DNA from: Micromonospora sp. ATA32
GTDB taxonomy: Bacteria > Actinomycetota > Actinomycetes > Mycobacteriales > Micromonosporaceae
DNA length: 32,379 nucleotides
NCBI GenBank assembly: GCA_016802835.1
Contig: JAEVHO010000013.1
Location: 1-32,379 of the forward strand
Direction: 5' to 3'
Program-made: the position numbers and the translations under genes
Notes under the pieces: generated by a model
What the model was told of the DNA's origin: nothing
The model's input: only the letters and a program-made list of their open reading frames with translations
Databases searched by the model: none
In this document: piece after piece, positions 1-7,343 of the stretch
Layout: every line of letters starts with the position of its first letter
Position numbering within the stretch: the stretch's first letter is position 1

Positions 1-304
1 CGACGTGCCCCTCCTCGGGGCGCTGCCCGACGTCGAGGTGGCCGGCGCCGAGCCCCAGCGCCGTCGCCACCGTGTGCTGCTGGTCGGCGCGGCTGGCGCT
101 GGTCAGGTGAAGGTGCATGCGGTTCGGCCCCACCTTCTCCGCGCGGCTCGGGACGAACCGGAGGCTGAGCTGGGTGTCCTCGCCAGGCAGGAGCGCACCA
201 CCGGCGTCCTCGACGACCTCCCGGCCGAGCACGCCGGCCCAGAACTGCGCCAGGCGAGCCGCGTCGTGCGCATCGAAGGTCACCGTCAGCAGTCGCGAGA
301 GCAT
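1..304 (-). CDS. VOC (glyoxalase-like) family protein, partial
   Basis: The minus strand from the ATG at 304 reads MLSRLLTVTFDAHDAARLAQ and continues open to the window edge, so only about the first 101 residues are seen. The pattern 'TFDA.D..RLAQFWAGVLG' followed by 'MHLHL' about 60 residues later is typical of the vicinal-oxygen-chelate / glyoxalase-like fold used in many actinomycete VOC proteins, with a metal-ligand-like His in the HLHL strand. These proteins are usually cytoplasmic metal-dependent enzymes or binding proteins, and the substrate cannot be told from this fragment. No clear Shine-Dalgarno sequence was identified. The C-terminal half lies outside the window. Confidence 0.8.
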   Translation of the reverse strand, partial: MLSRLLTVTFDAHDAARLAQFWAGVLGREVVEDAGGALLPGEDTQLSLRFVPSRAEKVGPNRMHLHLTSASRADQQHTVATALGLGAGHLDVGQRPEEGHV

Positions 305-434
305 CACCGCACAGTACACACGGGCCAGCAAGACAAAAGGCGCCGAGCCGGGCCGGACGTATCGCGAGTGGCGCAGGGCGCGTGTTGACAGTCGCGCGCC
401 AGATCTCCGCTGAGCAGCCGATCACAGGACCACA

Positions 435-580
435 GAGGTTGAAAGACTGGTCGGCATCGACATCACCGACCAGACCCCCAAACTCCTGGAGTACGCCACC
501 GCCGAGTCATCCGACGTCATCGTCACCATGGGCTGCGGCGACACCTGCCCGGTCTTCCCGGCAAGCGCTACGAGGACTGG
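435..580 (+). pseudogene. Arsenate reductase (LMW phosphatase type) internal fragment
   Basis: The plus strand reads VGIDITDQTPKLLEYA, then a stretch with SSDVIVTMGCGDTCPVFP, and after a one-base frame change KRYEDW. This matches the middle of thioredoxin-coupled arsenate reductases, where the 'TMGCGD.CP.FPGKRYEDW' block is diagnostic. The N-terminal half with the catalytic CxxxxR loop and the C-terminal third are both absent. One base appears to be missing near 557, between FP and KRYEDW. The fragment stops abruptly at about 580, where an unrelated gene remnant on the other strand begins. It cannot encode a working reductase. Confidence 0.7.
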
Positions 581-1285
581 CATGATCCAGATGATGTTCT
601 GGACCTCGCGTTCGGAGGTGATCGGCCACCGGATGGGGTTGTCGAGGTTGTCGCCGTCGTGGCGCCACTGGCGCATGGCGTCTTCGAATCGACTGAGAAG
701 GGCGCCGACATGGTTGCGATTGAGAATGAGTTCGTCGACGGTGGCGGTGACGATCTGAGTCGCGGCTTCCAGCATCAGCGCTGCCCGGAACGCTGAGGTG
801 TGCCCCGGTTGGCCGAGGGCGATGGCGGTCAGGACCTTTGACTGCAGCCGCCGCAGGTCATCGGGGTCCTTGACCGTGAGGCTCTTCGCTGAGGTCGCCA
901 GCCAGTGCAGGCCGGCGAGGTCAACCGGATCGTCGATGTCGCGGATGTCAGGCGTGAAGTGGGGCGTCGATGAGGTGCCGCGCGTGTTCCTGAAACAGTT
1001 CGAGCAGGAGGGTCGCGGGTTGTAAGCGGGCGTCGTGGAGGACGTCCGCGAGCCATCCGCGGGCGTGGGGAACGTCGTCGTGGGCGACGTTGACGGCGAG
1101 GGCGAGGCCGACGATCTGGCTGGGGTCGTTGACGAAGGTGACACCGTCGGTTTGGAACGGGCCCTTACGCATGAGCTGCTTCATGTACCTGACGTGGGTG
1201 TCCTCGGTCTCCTGTTTCTGCTCTTGGTGCTCGGCCAGGCGGTCGCCGGCGACCAGCCGCTCACCACGGTTCTTAACGGTCGCGG
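581..1285 (-). pseudogene. Frameshifted remnant of a large hypothetical gene
   Basis: Two minus-strand frames join into one protein-like stretch. The upstream part (about 1285-960) has KQLMRKGPFQTDG and LLLELFQEHARHLID. The downstream part (about 965-581) has DDPVDLAGLHWLATSAKSL, then QWRHDGDNLDNPIRWPITS and REVQNIIWIM. The switch of frame near 965 marks an indel. From memory, the final motif resembles the region just before a C-terminal PD-(D/E)XK-like nuclease domain in some bacterial proteins, but that domain is missing here. The remnant is cut at 581, where arsenate reductase sequence starts on the other strand. Function is unknown and the gene is clearly broken at both ends. Confidence 0.6.
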
Positions 1286-1317
1286 GTTGACGGGCGTGGT
1301 GTGGGGTAGCCGTCCGC

Positions 1318-1428
1318 ATGCGGACGAGGAATCTGGTTGTTGTGGTCACCGGGGCGTCCAGTGGCATCGGGCGGGCGACCGCTCGGGCGTTTGCCGGTCG
1401 GGGCTGTGGTCTGGCGTTGGCCGCGCGC
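1318..1428 (+). pseudogene. Short-chain dehydrogenase N-terminal stub
   Basis: An ATG at 1318 starts MRTRNLVVVVTGASSGIGRA, which contains the TGASSGIG nucleotide-binding glycine motif of short-chain dehydrogenases/reductases, followed by an Ala-rich helix and a LALAAR strand. After about 37 residues the reading frame passes directly into transposase sequence and reaches a TAG at 1474. Only the first beta-alpha-beta unit of the Rossmann fold remains; the Tyr-x3-Lys active site is gone. The gene was probably cut by insertion or rearrangement of the transposon fragment that follows. Confidence 0.7.
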
Positions 1429-1795
1429 CTTGTGCGGGCGGCCGGGATCCGCTGGACCGTCGAAAAAGCGTTCTAGGCCGCCAAGAGCCAGGTCGGCCTG
1501 GACCAGCACCAGGTCCGCCGCTGGGGCTCTTGGCACCGCTTCACGACCCTTGCCCTGGCCGCGCTCGCCGTCCTGGCGATCTGCGCCGCCGCCGACGCCG
1601 CCGACGACCCCCCGGACAGCGGCTTGATCAAACTGACCGTCAACGAAGTCCGCCGTCTGATCAACACCTTCATCATCCGCCCGATCAGCGACCTCGCCCA
1701 CCGTTTGCGCTGGTCACCAGTGGCAGCGCCGCCTTCAAGCACGAGCCCGACGAGCCCGCGACACACGACGGCTCAACCTCGAACTTCAACCCTGA
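1429..1795 (+). pseudogene. Insertion-sequence transposase C-terminal remnant
   Basis: The plus strand encodes RAAGIRWTVEKAF, a TAG at 1474-1476, then AAKSQVGLDQHQVRRW and SWHRFTTLALAALAVLA, TVNEVRRLINTFIIRPIS, and after a frame change near 1718 ARRARDTRRLNLELQP before a TGA at 1793. The block 'W..E..F..AK...GLD.HQVR.W.SWHR' is the usual C-terminal end of an actinomycete DDE transposase (IS701-like, as I recall it). An internal stop, a frameshift and loss of the catalytic N-terminal part make it inactive. Its 5' end is fused to the dehydrogenase stub and its 3' end abuts a truncated YrdB-like gene on the other strand. Confidence 0.75.
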
Positions 1796-2055
1796 TCCCG
1801 AACGGCGGCTGCCGTATTACCGCGACGAGTACGGCGAAGGTCACCGCGAGCCAGCGATGACCGATGGCCCACAATGCGATCGCCGCCGAGCCGAAGACGG
1901 CTACCTTCACGACAACCACGAGTGCCGGCACGGAGAAGGGTGCCCGAGGCGCGGCGAACAACCCCCACAGCGTCGCCGCAACCAGGGGTATGCCCAGCCC
2001 GAGCGCAAACCTGGCAAGGGTCCCACCAGGGCGGATGACGTTTTCGGCAAGGGCA
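1773..2055 (-). pseudogene. YrdB-like (DUF2568) membrane protein, 5'-truncated
   Basis: The minus strand reads GTLARFALGLGIPLVAATLW, GLFAAPRAPFSVPALVVVVK and VAVFGSAAIALWAIGHRWLA. This fits the YrdB/DUF2568 family of small membrane proteins, in which a WGLF.AP.AP motif separates transmembrane helices. The expected first helix and start codon are absent: the frame runs back without a plausible start into the 3' end of the alcohol dehydrogenase gene. The C-terminal end runs into the transposase remnant. An ATG at 1961 could only start a shortened 62-residue product. I read this as a gene trimmed at both ends. Confidence 0.6.
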
Positions 2056-2070
2056 GCGCTGCTTACCGGG

Positions 2071-3123
2071 TCAGGTCTGGTCCTCCTGCTTCGGGTCGAT
2101 CAGCACCTTGGCGTGCTCGCTCTGGCCCGAATCGAGTTCCTCGAGAATGTCCTTGAGCGATGACAGGCCGAAGGTGCCGGTGTGCAGTGACGCCACGTCG
2201 ATTCGACCCGCGGCAATCGCCTGCATGGCGCCCACGAAGTCCTCGTGGTTGTAGGCCAGTGACCCGATCACCGTCAGTTCGCGGCTCTGCCAATCGCCGT
2301 AGCTGACGCTCGAGTTCTCCAGCGGATAGCCGAGCAACGCGAGCGTCCCGCCCCGGCGCACCAGCTCCGCCGACGGCTGGAACAGCGATGGAACACCGGT
2401 GCACTCGTAGACCACGTCGGCACCCAGGCCTCGCGTGAGCCCGTCCAGCACGCTCCGGAGCTCGGCGGGCTCGACCACGTAGGTGAATCCGAGCCTGGTG
2501 GCCAGCGCACGGCGGTTCGGCGAGGGCTCGGAGATGATCATCGGTCCGGCTCCGGCGTTGCGCGCGTTCTGAGCGGTGAGCAGCCCGATCGGACCGGCGC
2601 CTTGGACCACCGTGGTCGCACCGTACTCTGCCGCCACACGCCGCACGGCGTGGAAAGTGACCGTGGTCGGCTCCACAAGCGCCGCCTCCACATCCGAGAG
2701 GCCCTCCGGGACCGGAATCACCCGCCGTGCCGAGACCTGCACCTGCGTGGCAAAGGCGCCGTGAGGCGGCGCGTCGGCGTCGACCCCGTTGGCCTCGGCG
2801 AACACCGTGTCGCAGTTGCGGGCATGCCCGGCGACGCACTGGGGGCAGTGGCCGCACGCCGGTCCCACGCCGCCCACCACCCGCTGGCCAACCTGCAGCC
2901 CCTCCACGCCATCGCCCACTGCCGAGATCGAGCCGGTCCACTCGTGCCCGAAAACCGCCGGCGGCAGCATGTGCCCGTCGGTATACCCATGGACATCTGT
3001 GCCGCAGATCCCCGTATATGTAATGTCGACCGCCACGTGGCCGGGGCCCGGCTCAGTCATGGCACCCGCACCCTCGCGAAGCTCGCATGGACCGGCGACT
3101 GCAAGATAACGGTCGGAAGTCAT
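2071..3123 (-). CDS. Zinc-dependent medium-chain alcohol dehydrogenase
   Basis: This encodes a 350-residue NAD(P)-dependent alcohol/polyol dehydrogenase of the threonine/butanediol dehydrogenase type. Catalytic zinc ligands are visible as the Cys in GICGTD, the His in FGHEWTG and the Glu of LVEPTTV. Structural zinc is bound by the four Cys of ACGHCPQC...NC. The Rossmann motif is VQGAGPIGLL. The length is normal for the family and no key residue is missing. I chose the ATG at 3123 because AGGGAAGG stands about six bases upstream and the family N-terminus (RYLAVAGP) starts there; the frame is open further upstream but that extension looks non-coding. The substrate is unknown. It is the only intact gene within the left-hand graveyard of fragments. 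Confidence 0.93.
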   Translation of the reverse strand: MTSDRYLAVAGPCELREGAGAMTEPGPGHVAVDITYTGICGTDVHGYTDGHMLPPAVFGHEWTGSISAVGDGVEGLQVGQRVVGGVGPACGHCPQCVAGHARNCDTVFAEANGVDADAPPHGAFATQVQVSARRVIPVPEGLSDVEAALVEPTTVTFHAVRRVAAEYGATTVVQGAGPIGLLTAQNARNAGAGPMIISEPSPNRRALATRLGFTYVVEPAELRSVLDGLTRGLGADVVYECTGVPSLFQPSAELVRRGGTLALLGYPLENSSVSYGDWQSRELTVIGSLAYNHEDFVGAMQAIAAGRIDVASLHTGTFGLSSLKDILEELDSGQSEHAKVLIDPKQEDQT

Positions 3124-3351
3124 ACGAATCCTTCCCTCGGCTGTAGCCCACAGTCTTCCACTCGACCTGCTCTGGCAGGCCCCGGCCGGGAGAACGGGCG
3201 CTGCGCGGGCTCGCTTACCGCGCGGGTTGGGGCCACAAGAAGGCTGCGATTCGCCGAGGGGTGCGACTCGCCCGGGCAACCACCCGAGGTTCGCGGCCGC
3301 CCCGGCTGTCGGGCGGGTGACGCCTCGACGGCACCACCGGCCCGATCCGCA

Positions 3352-3525
3352 TCAACGAGGCCGCCCGTACAACAGAGTCAGTTGCGCGCCGGGGTGCGGG
3401 CGTTCGCGGCGCACGATGACTCGCATCCCGGCCGGCCGACGGGTCAGCTGCAGCAGCCCGGTCGGCTCGGCGACCTGGCCGCGTCGCGCACGCCGCCGTC
3501 GGCGTCGAGCGCCGGCGACCAGTCC
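3352..3525 (-). pseudogene. IS1380-type transposase fragment
   Basis: Minus-strand sequence gives LDADGGVRDAA in one frame and, after a frame change near 3470, QVAEPTGLLQL and MRVIVRRERPHPGAQLTLL in another. The 'VAELTGLLDL..WP.GMRVIVRRERPHPGAQL' block is characteristic of IS1380-family transposases. Neither the N-terminal catalytic part nor the C-terminal end is recognisable, so this is a short decayed internal piece of about 55 residues. Downstream (3350-3215) the same strand has Arg-rich sequence that could be further decay but cannot be assigned. The remnant lies upstream of the alcohol dehydrogenase gene on the same strand. Confidence 0.65.
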
Positions 3526-3529
3526 GAGG

Positions 3530-3864
3530 TCGGCAGGGCGGCGCTGCCAACTCTGCCCGGGCAGCCGCTCCACCTGCGGGTACCAGCCTTTCCGGCCATC
3601 CTTCTCCCAGCGCTGGGCGTACACGTCATCGCGACCCAGAACAGCGAACGGAACAACGCCACCCGCTCCACCGCGAGCCGATCTCCGACACCAACCCAGA
3701 CATGGGCGCAGTTCTTGGACGGCCGGCCACCGACGACCGGCGGGCGGCCGACAGCAACGCGGTGACGTCGGCCCGTAGGGCGGCTACCTCGGCACGGAGA
3801 TCCCGCAACTCCTCTGTGCAGCCGCAGGAGCAGCCGGTATCCGTCCGATCGGTCGATGTCGCCG
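3530..3864. other. Unassigned stretch with two protein-like fragments
   Basis: No intact gene is visible. On the minus strand, about 3850-3740 encodes a Cys-rich patch, TGCSCGCTEEL, followed by the coiled-coil-like LRDLRAEVAALRADVTALL. In a different frame, about 3660-3560 encodes VPFAVLGRDDVYAQRWEKDG and GWYPQVERLPG. Both look like real protein sequence rather than random translation, but I do not recognise either family. They may be pieces of one small gene broken by frameshifts between the two transposase remnants. Confidence 0.35.
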
Positions 3865-4242
3865 TCACTTCTCCATTGAAACAAGCCGTCGTCGCGGGTC
3901 GGCCCAGCGGACCCGGGCGATCGTCCGGCGGATCGTGCGTTCCGGCGGTGGCCGGTACGTCCCGGTCAGCGGGTCGATGCGTACCCGCAGCCGGGCGAGG
4001 ACCCATGGTGGGGCGTCGTCGGCCCACTGCCAGATCGCGGTGAACCCGTCGGCGTCACAGGTCACGGCACACGCGGCGATCAGCAGGATCGCCACCAGTG
4101 GATGCCAGCGACCTCGGGGCGAACGTGGATCCGGCACCGCCGCGAACGCCTCCGCGAGACTGTCCACCTGGACCGGGGCAACCTCGGCCGGGCCGGTGTT
4201 CCCGGACATGGTGCGAGCAGGCGATGATGTCAGGGCAGGCAC
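3865..4242 (-). pseudogene. ISAs1-family transposase N-terminal remnant
   Basis: The minus strand encodes 125 residues, including SLAEAFAAVPDPRSPRGRWH, PLVAILLIAACAVTCDADGF, TAIWQWADDAPPW and PPPERTIRRTIARV. This is the conserved N-terminal (DDE_Tnp_1-associated) part of ISAs1-family transposases, usually around 370-400 residues long. Here it ends shortly after 'RTIRR', so the DDE catalytic domain is gone. The start is probably the GTG at 4242, which has AAAAGGGG about five bases upstream; an internal ATG lies at 4209. The start sits inside the left arm of a 13-bp inverted repeat (4236-4248 and 4290-4302). Confidence 0.8.
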
Positions 4243-4302
4243 GGCACCCCTTTTGAGATCGGGAAGCGTCAGGAACTTCGCGATCTATCGGTGCCGTGCC
4301 TG
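4236..4302. repeat. 13-bp perfect inverted repeat at a transposase 5' end
   Basis: CAGGCACGGCACC at 4236-4248 is repeated in reverse complement as GGTGCCGTGCCTG at 4290-4302, with 41 bases between. The left arm includes the probable GTG start of the ISAs1-like transposase remnant, and the intervening bases include its ribosome binding site. It may be an insertion-sequence end joined to another copy, or a hairpin in the leader. No target duplication can be identified. Confidence 0.55.
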
Positions 4303-4400
4303 TATGTGCTGTGCCGCCAGGGCCGTGGTTGGCACGGGACCAAGTCCAGCTCACGCATGATGGACCGCACCAGCTCGGGGCTGCAGTCCACGCCCCAGCG
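4269..4400 (-). pseudogene. IS3-family transposase OrfB fragment
   Basis: The minus strand reads RWGVDCSPELVRSIMREL and LVPCQPRPWRHS before reaching a TGA at 4269-4271. The 'V....V.RIMRE.GLVPCQPRP.R' motif is typical of the helix-turn-helix/linker region just before the rve integrase core in IS3-family OrfB. Only about 30 recognisable residues remain and the integrase core is absent. It is joined in frame, without a stop, to the end of a reverse transcriptase fragment at about 4400, so the open frame here is a chimera of two mobile elements. Confidence 0.6.
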
Positions 4401-4544
4401 GACGGGCAGGAACCGGGTGAAATTGATCCCGGCCTTACTACGTGATCGGCGAGGACGGAACGTGTACCCCAGGAACGTGAACTCCGTGTCCGCGAAACCG
4501 CTGCTGTCGTCGGGTACCGGCCGCAGGCGGCACGTTCGGTGCTT
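4401..4544 (-). pseudogene. Group II intron reverse transcriptase/maturase fragment
   Basis: Minus-strand codons give KHRTCRLRPVPDDSSGFAD then TEFTFLGYTFRPRRSRSKAG and INFTRFLPV. The 'F.FLGYTFRPR' block followed by 'F..FLP' is the conserved junction between the reverse-transcriptase fingers/palm and the maturase (thumb) region of group II intron-encoded proteins. Only about 48 residues survive. The catalytic YADD region upstream and the maturase and HNH domains downstream are not found, and no intron RNA domain V was recognised. It is fused in frame to the IS3 fragment at about 4400. Confidence 0.7.
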
Positions 4545-4817
4545 CCTCGCTGCTTCTCAGGGCGGGTTGTCTCACCTAGACGCGATCATGATCCTCGCGT
4601 CCCGGAACAGGCATGCCCATGCTTTCGAGGTCTGCGACCCAGTGTCCAGAGGCAACCGGCTGCATCAAGCAGCACAGCGGCGTTGCGCCCCGGTCCGTAG
4701 TGATCCTGATCGGGGGCATCCTGGTCGGCCCAGGAGTGGTTGGCGGTCACCCGCGGGTGGCTTCCCTCCGGGTATACGACGTCCAACCCCCGATGATCCG
4801 GGGTTGTCCGGGCGAGT
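4545..4817. other. Stretch without a recognised gene
   Basis: A short minus-strand frame from a TTG at 4786 to 4586 encodes 66 residues containing TANHSWADQDAPDQDHYGPG and LLDAAGCLWTLGRR. It has no convincing ribosome binding site and no family I recognise. It may be the end of another remnant. The last bases carry the weak GGGCGAG ribosome binding site of the ltrA-like gene. Confidence 0.3.
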
Positions 4818-6044
4818 ATGAGCGGTATGGGGCATCGGGGAGGCGGTGGACAGGGTCAGGACCTGTTGCAACGTCGCGAGGACGTGCGACAGGCCAACTT
4901 CCTGGAACTGTTCGTCGACCTGGTGTTGGTGTTCGCCCTGGCCGGGGTGGTCAGCCGGGTCGCGCGGGACATCGTCAGCGAAGACGTTGTCGTCCGGTGG
5001 CGGTCGATAGCCTTCCTGCTCGTGCTGTCGCTGCCGCTGGTCTGGTTGTGGATCACGACCGCGCACATCACCAGTTGGTTCGACCCCCGCCGCCGCAAGA
5101 TCCAGTGGATCGTGCTGGCCAGTGCCTTCGGGCTGCTGGTCATGTCGTCCTCGCTGCCGTACGCGTTCGTCGGCCGCGGGTGGGCGTTCGTGCTGCCGTA
5201 CGTGATCCTGCAGTGCGGCCGGCCGCTCATCCTGATACCGGGGCTGCGCGGACACCCCCTGCGGCAGCTTTACCGCCGGTCGCTGCCGTGGCGCGCGGCC
5301 TCGGCGGTGATCTGGATTGCCGGCGCGGCCGTCAGTGGGGGCCCCCGGGCCGCCCTGTGGGGGGCCGCCGTGACCGTGGACATCGTCGCCGCGCAGCTGC
5401 GCTGGCCGGTACCGGGGATGGCCCGGCCATCGGTAGGTCCGTGGGCCACGGACAGCCGCCACCACCTGCCCGAGCGCTACCAGCAGCTCCTGCTGATCGC
5501 CCTCGGGGAAACCGTGCTCGCCGTCGGCACCACGCTGACCGACCAGCCGGTCACCGCGGCGACCGCCGCGGGGCTGGTGGTGGCGTTCCTGTCGACGGTG
5601 CTGATGTGGCGCATCTACTTTTACCGCTCCGGCCAGGTACTCGCCGAAGCCGTCGCCGCAGCGGGGGACAGGGACGCCGCCGGCCGCGCCACCGGCACTG
5701 CCCACGTCGTCATGGTGCTGGGCATCGTCGCCGCCGCTGTCGGCTTCGAGATCGTACTGAAACACCCGGACGGCCCGCCCGAGCCGGCGTGGCTCGTCGC
5801 GATCCTCGGCGGTCCGGCACTGTTCCTCTACGGCCGCATCCGCCTGGAACGCGTCGTGTTCGACCGGCTTTCCATCCGCCGCGTCGTCGCCATCGCCGCC
5901 CTGGCGGTCGCCGCCGTCCCCCTGTATTTCGTCCCGACGCTGGCCGCTTCGGTCGTGGCCGGGCTCGTACTGCTCGCCGTCGCCCTCGCGGACGCCCGCC
6001 ATGCCGCCGGCCGTCCCCCCGAGGCCCCCTCCACGGCGCACTAG
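4818..6044 (+). CDS. Low temperature requirement protein A (LtrA) family membrane protein
   Basis: This 408-residue polytopic membrane protein belongs to the LtrA family. Near the N-terminus, NFLELFVDLVLVFALAGVVS matches the signature 'ELFFDLVFVFA' of the family. It is followed by many hydrophobic helices separated by basic loops (for example WWITTAHITSWFDPRRRKI-like first loop and the GETVLAVGTTL helix), as expected for about ten to twelve membrane segments. The length is typical. The first ATG at 4818 was taken; a second ATG four codons on is possible, and the ribosome binding site is weak. The molecular function of LtrA proteins is not established despite the name from Listeria. The gene stands alone and converges on the SRPBCC gene. 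Confidence 0.9.
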   Translation: MSGMGHRGGGGQGQDLLQRREDVRQANFLELFVDLVLVFALAGVVSRVARDIVSEDVVVRWRSIAFLLVLSLPLVWLWITTAHITSWFDPRRRKIQWIVLASAFGLLVMSSSLPYAFVGRGWAFVLPYVILQCGRPLILIPGLRGHPLRQLYRRSLPWRAASAVIWIAGAAVSGGPRAALWGAAVTVDIVAAQLRWPVPGMARPSVGPWATDSRHHLPERYQQLLLIALGETVLAVGTTLTDQPVTAATAAGLVVAFLSTVLMWRIYFYRSGQVLAEAVAAAGDRDAAGRATGTAHVVMVLGIVAAAVGFEIVLKHPDGPPEPAWLVAILGGPALFLYGRIRLERVVFDRLSIRRVVAIAALAVAAVPLYFVPTLAASVVAGLVLLAVALADARHAAGRPPEAPSTAH

Positions 6045-6105
6045 CCGAACGTTGTCACTGACGTCGTGAGAACCGACATCCGCACGCCCTCACCGCACGT
6101 CGGGG

Positions 6106-6594
6106 TTATCCGAGTCGACCAGCGGCCCACTCAGCTAGTCGGTGCATCATCGGTTCGAGCCGCTGCCGGAACTCGTCGCGCATCTGCTTCTCCGCAGCTG
6201 GCGGTACGCCCGCCGGAACATCTGCCCAAAACTCTTGAGTCAGACGACATGAGTCAGGCCCAAGCGCCTCGACGGTGACTGCCCCCCAGCTAGGACACCA
6301 GGAGACAAGGCTACGGGTCACGGCACGACGGCCATGGTCGAGCTCGGTCACCTCGTGAAGCGCACCCACTCGCCCGCCCGCAGTCCGCTCCACGAAAGCT
6401 TGAATCTCGCCGATTCCCTCCCGACCTGGGAGAGACACGGCTACTTCCGCGGCGTCGATGAGCTTGAGACAGGATGCCGGATCCCACATGAACGACCACA
6501 CCGCATCCGCACTCTGCGGCAAGTCGACAGCGGCTGTCTCTCTTACCTGAACCGGCCTGGTTGTAACTCTGACCATCCGTAGGCGTTTTCGCAT
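6106..6594 (-). CDS. SRPBCC (START-like) family protein
   Basis: This encodes about 162 residues of a polyketide cyclase/dehydrase-like ligand-binding fold. The opening VRETAAVDLPQSADAVWSFM followed by WDPASCLKLIDAAE and later SCRLTQEFWADVPAG is the usual SRPBCC layout of a beta strand, a helix and a helix around a hydrophobic cavity, ending in the long C-terminal helix RQRLEPMMHRLAEWAAG. Such proteins bind or process small hydrophobic molecules in the cytoplasm; the ligand cannot be inferred. The start is uncertain: ATG at 6594 or at 6576 are both possible and neither has a strong ribosome binding site. It converges with the ltrA-like gene. Confidence 0.85.
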   Translation of the reverse strand: MRKRLRMVRVTTRPVQVRETAAVDLPQSADAVWSFMWDPASCLKLIDAAEVAVSLPGREGIGEIQAFVERTAGGRVGALHEVTELDHGRRAVTRSLVSWCPSWGAVTVEALGPDSCRLTQEFWADVPAGVPPAAEKQMRDEFRQRLEPMMHRLAEWAAGRLG

Positions 6595-6725
6595 GCCGCA
6601 TAGTCCCAGGCCTCAAGACAGGTCGGGGAAGGAGGCTGGTGACTGGACGGCAAGGGCGATCGGAAGACCGAGGGCAATAAGCGTCAGAATCTCAGCGGCG
6701 GCGACGGGCTGAAAGGATCGCAGTC

Positions 6726-7163
6726 GTGACCCCTCTGTCCCGACCCGAAAGACCTCACGTCGCTGGTCCTGCGTACCGACTTCACCGATAACGCGGCGTG
6801 GGACGCACTGAAAGCCGCCCTCATCGCCGGAGACCCTTACCTTAACGCGATCTTCGTCAGCGACCCTCAGCACGCCGGGTGGGCATCCATGCCCTGGTCC
6901 AAGCTGATGCCGACGCATACGATGACGACAAGCTGACCTACCTGTTCCTGGCCGACTCGACCACCATGGGCGACTACGACAGTCTGCTGTTCACCCCGTG
7001 GCGGTTCGACGCCGCCCTGCTGATCTCCGGCATCGTCACGATGGCCGCGATCATCTACCTGCTGATCCTGCTGCGAGCGGGGAAGTTCAACCCGCGAACG
7101 CTGGCGTTCGCCGCCGTGTTCTATCTCGCCTTCGCCGCCGCGCTGGTGCCGGTCCTGTCCTGA
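6726..7163 (+). pseudogene. DUF6924 domain gene, frameshifted, with an unrelated membrane tail
   Basis: A GTG at 6726, with AAAGGA upstream, would start a DUF6924-type protein. The frame carrying DLTSLVLRTDFTDNAAWDAL is entered only by skipping one extra T near 6738. After FVSDPQHAG a base is missing near 6873, and the rest continues as GIHALVQADADAYDDDKL and TYLFLADSTTMGD. The usual DUF6924 C-terminus is then replaced by DYDSLLFTPWRFDAALLISG and two hydrophobic helices, ending in ALVPVLS at 7163. The 65 residues from the ATG at 6966 could alternatively be a small two-helix membrane protein. I read the whole as a chimeric remnant. Confidence 0.6.
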
Positions 7164-7294
7164 GTGGCCCGCACCTGGAGGTCGGTCCTGTCCTGAGCCG
7201 CCGCACCCGGCGGGCCCGGCGGTATGTGTCCATCACAGAGGTCCGCCGGGCCGGCCGGCGCCGTGGCGGAGTTGACGCCACGGCTTCTCATAAT

Positions 7295-7326
7295 TTAGCG
7301 TCACCTAAGCAAGGTAAGTCTTACCT
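7295..7326 (+). promoter_or_regulatory. DtxR/IdeR-type iron box upstream of efeU
   Basis: AGGTAAG-T-CTTACCT at 7312-7326 is a perfect 15-base palindrome resembling the core of the actinobacterial iron box (TTAGGTTAGSCTAACCTAA). A second, weaker half-like element, TTAGCGTCACCTAA, lies directly before it at 7295-7308. They sit 17 bases ahead of the efeU start. Possible promoter elements are TTGACG at 7272-7277 and TAGCGT at 7296-7301, so an iron-loaded repressor bound here would cover the transcription start. Repression by iron is inferred. Confidence 0.7.
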
Positions 7327-7343
7327 AACTTCTGAGGTGAATT

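Noticed and set aside
1035..2156. Plus-strand open frame of 373 codons
   Set aside because: Its translation is a low-complexity Arg/Pro/Gly mix. It crosses recognised remnants (unknown gene, dehydrogenase stub, transposase, YrdB-like) in other frames.
4613..6061. Open frames of over 450 codons on both strands overlapping the ltrA-like gene
   Set aside because: They are shadows of the LtrA coding frame; only that frame shows membrane helices and the family signature.
7261..7283. Perfect 8-bp stem CCGTGGCG / CGCCACGG before efeU
   Set aside because: It could be a terminator for the upstream remnant, but it overlaps the proposed TTGACG promoter element, so I did not list it as a separate feature.
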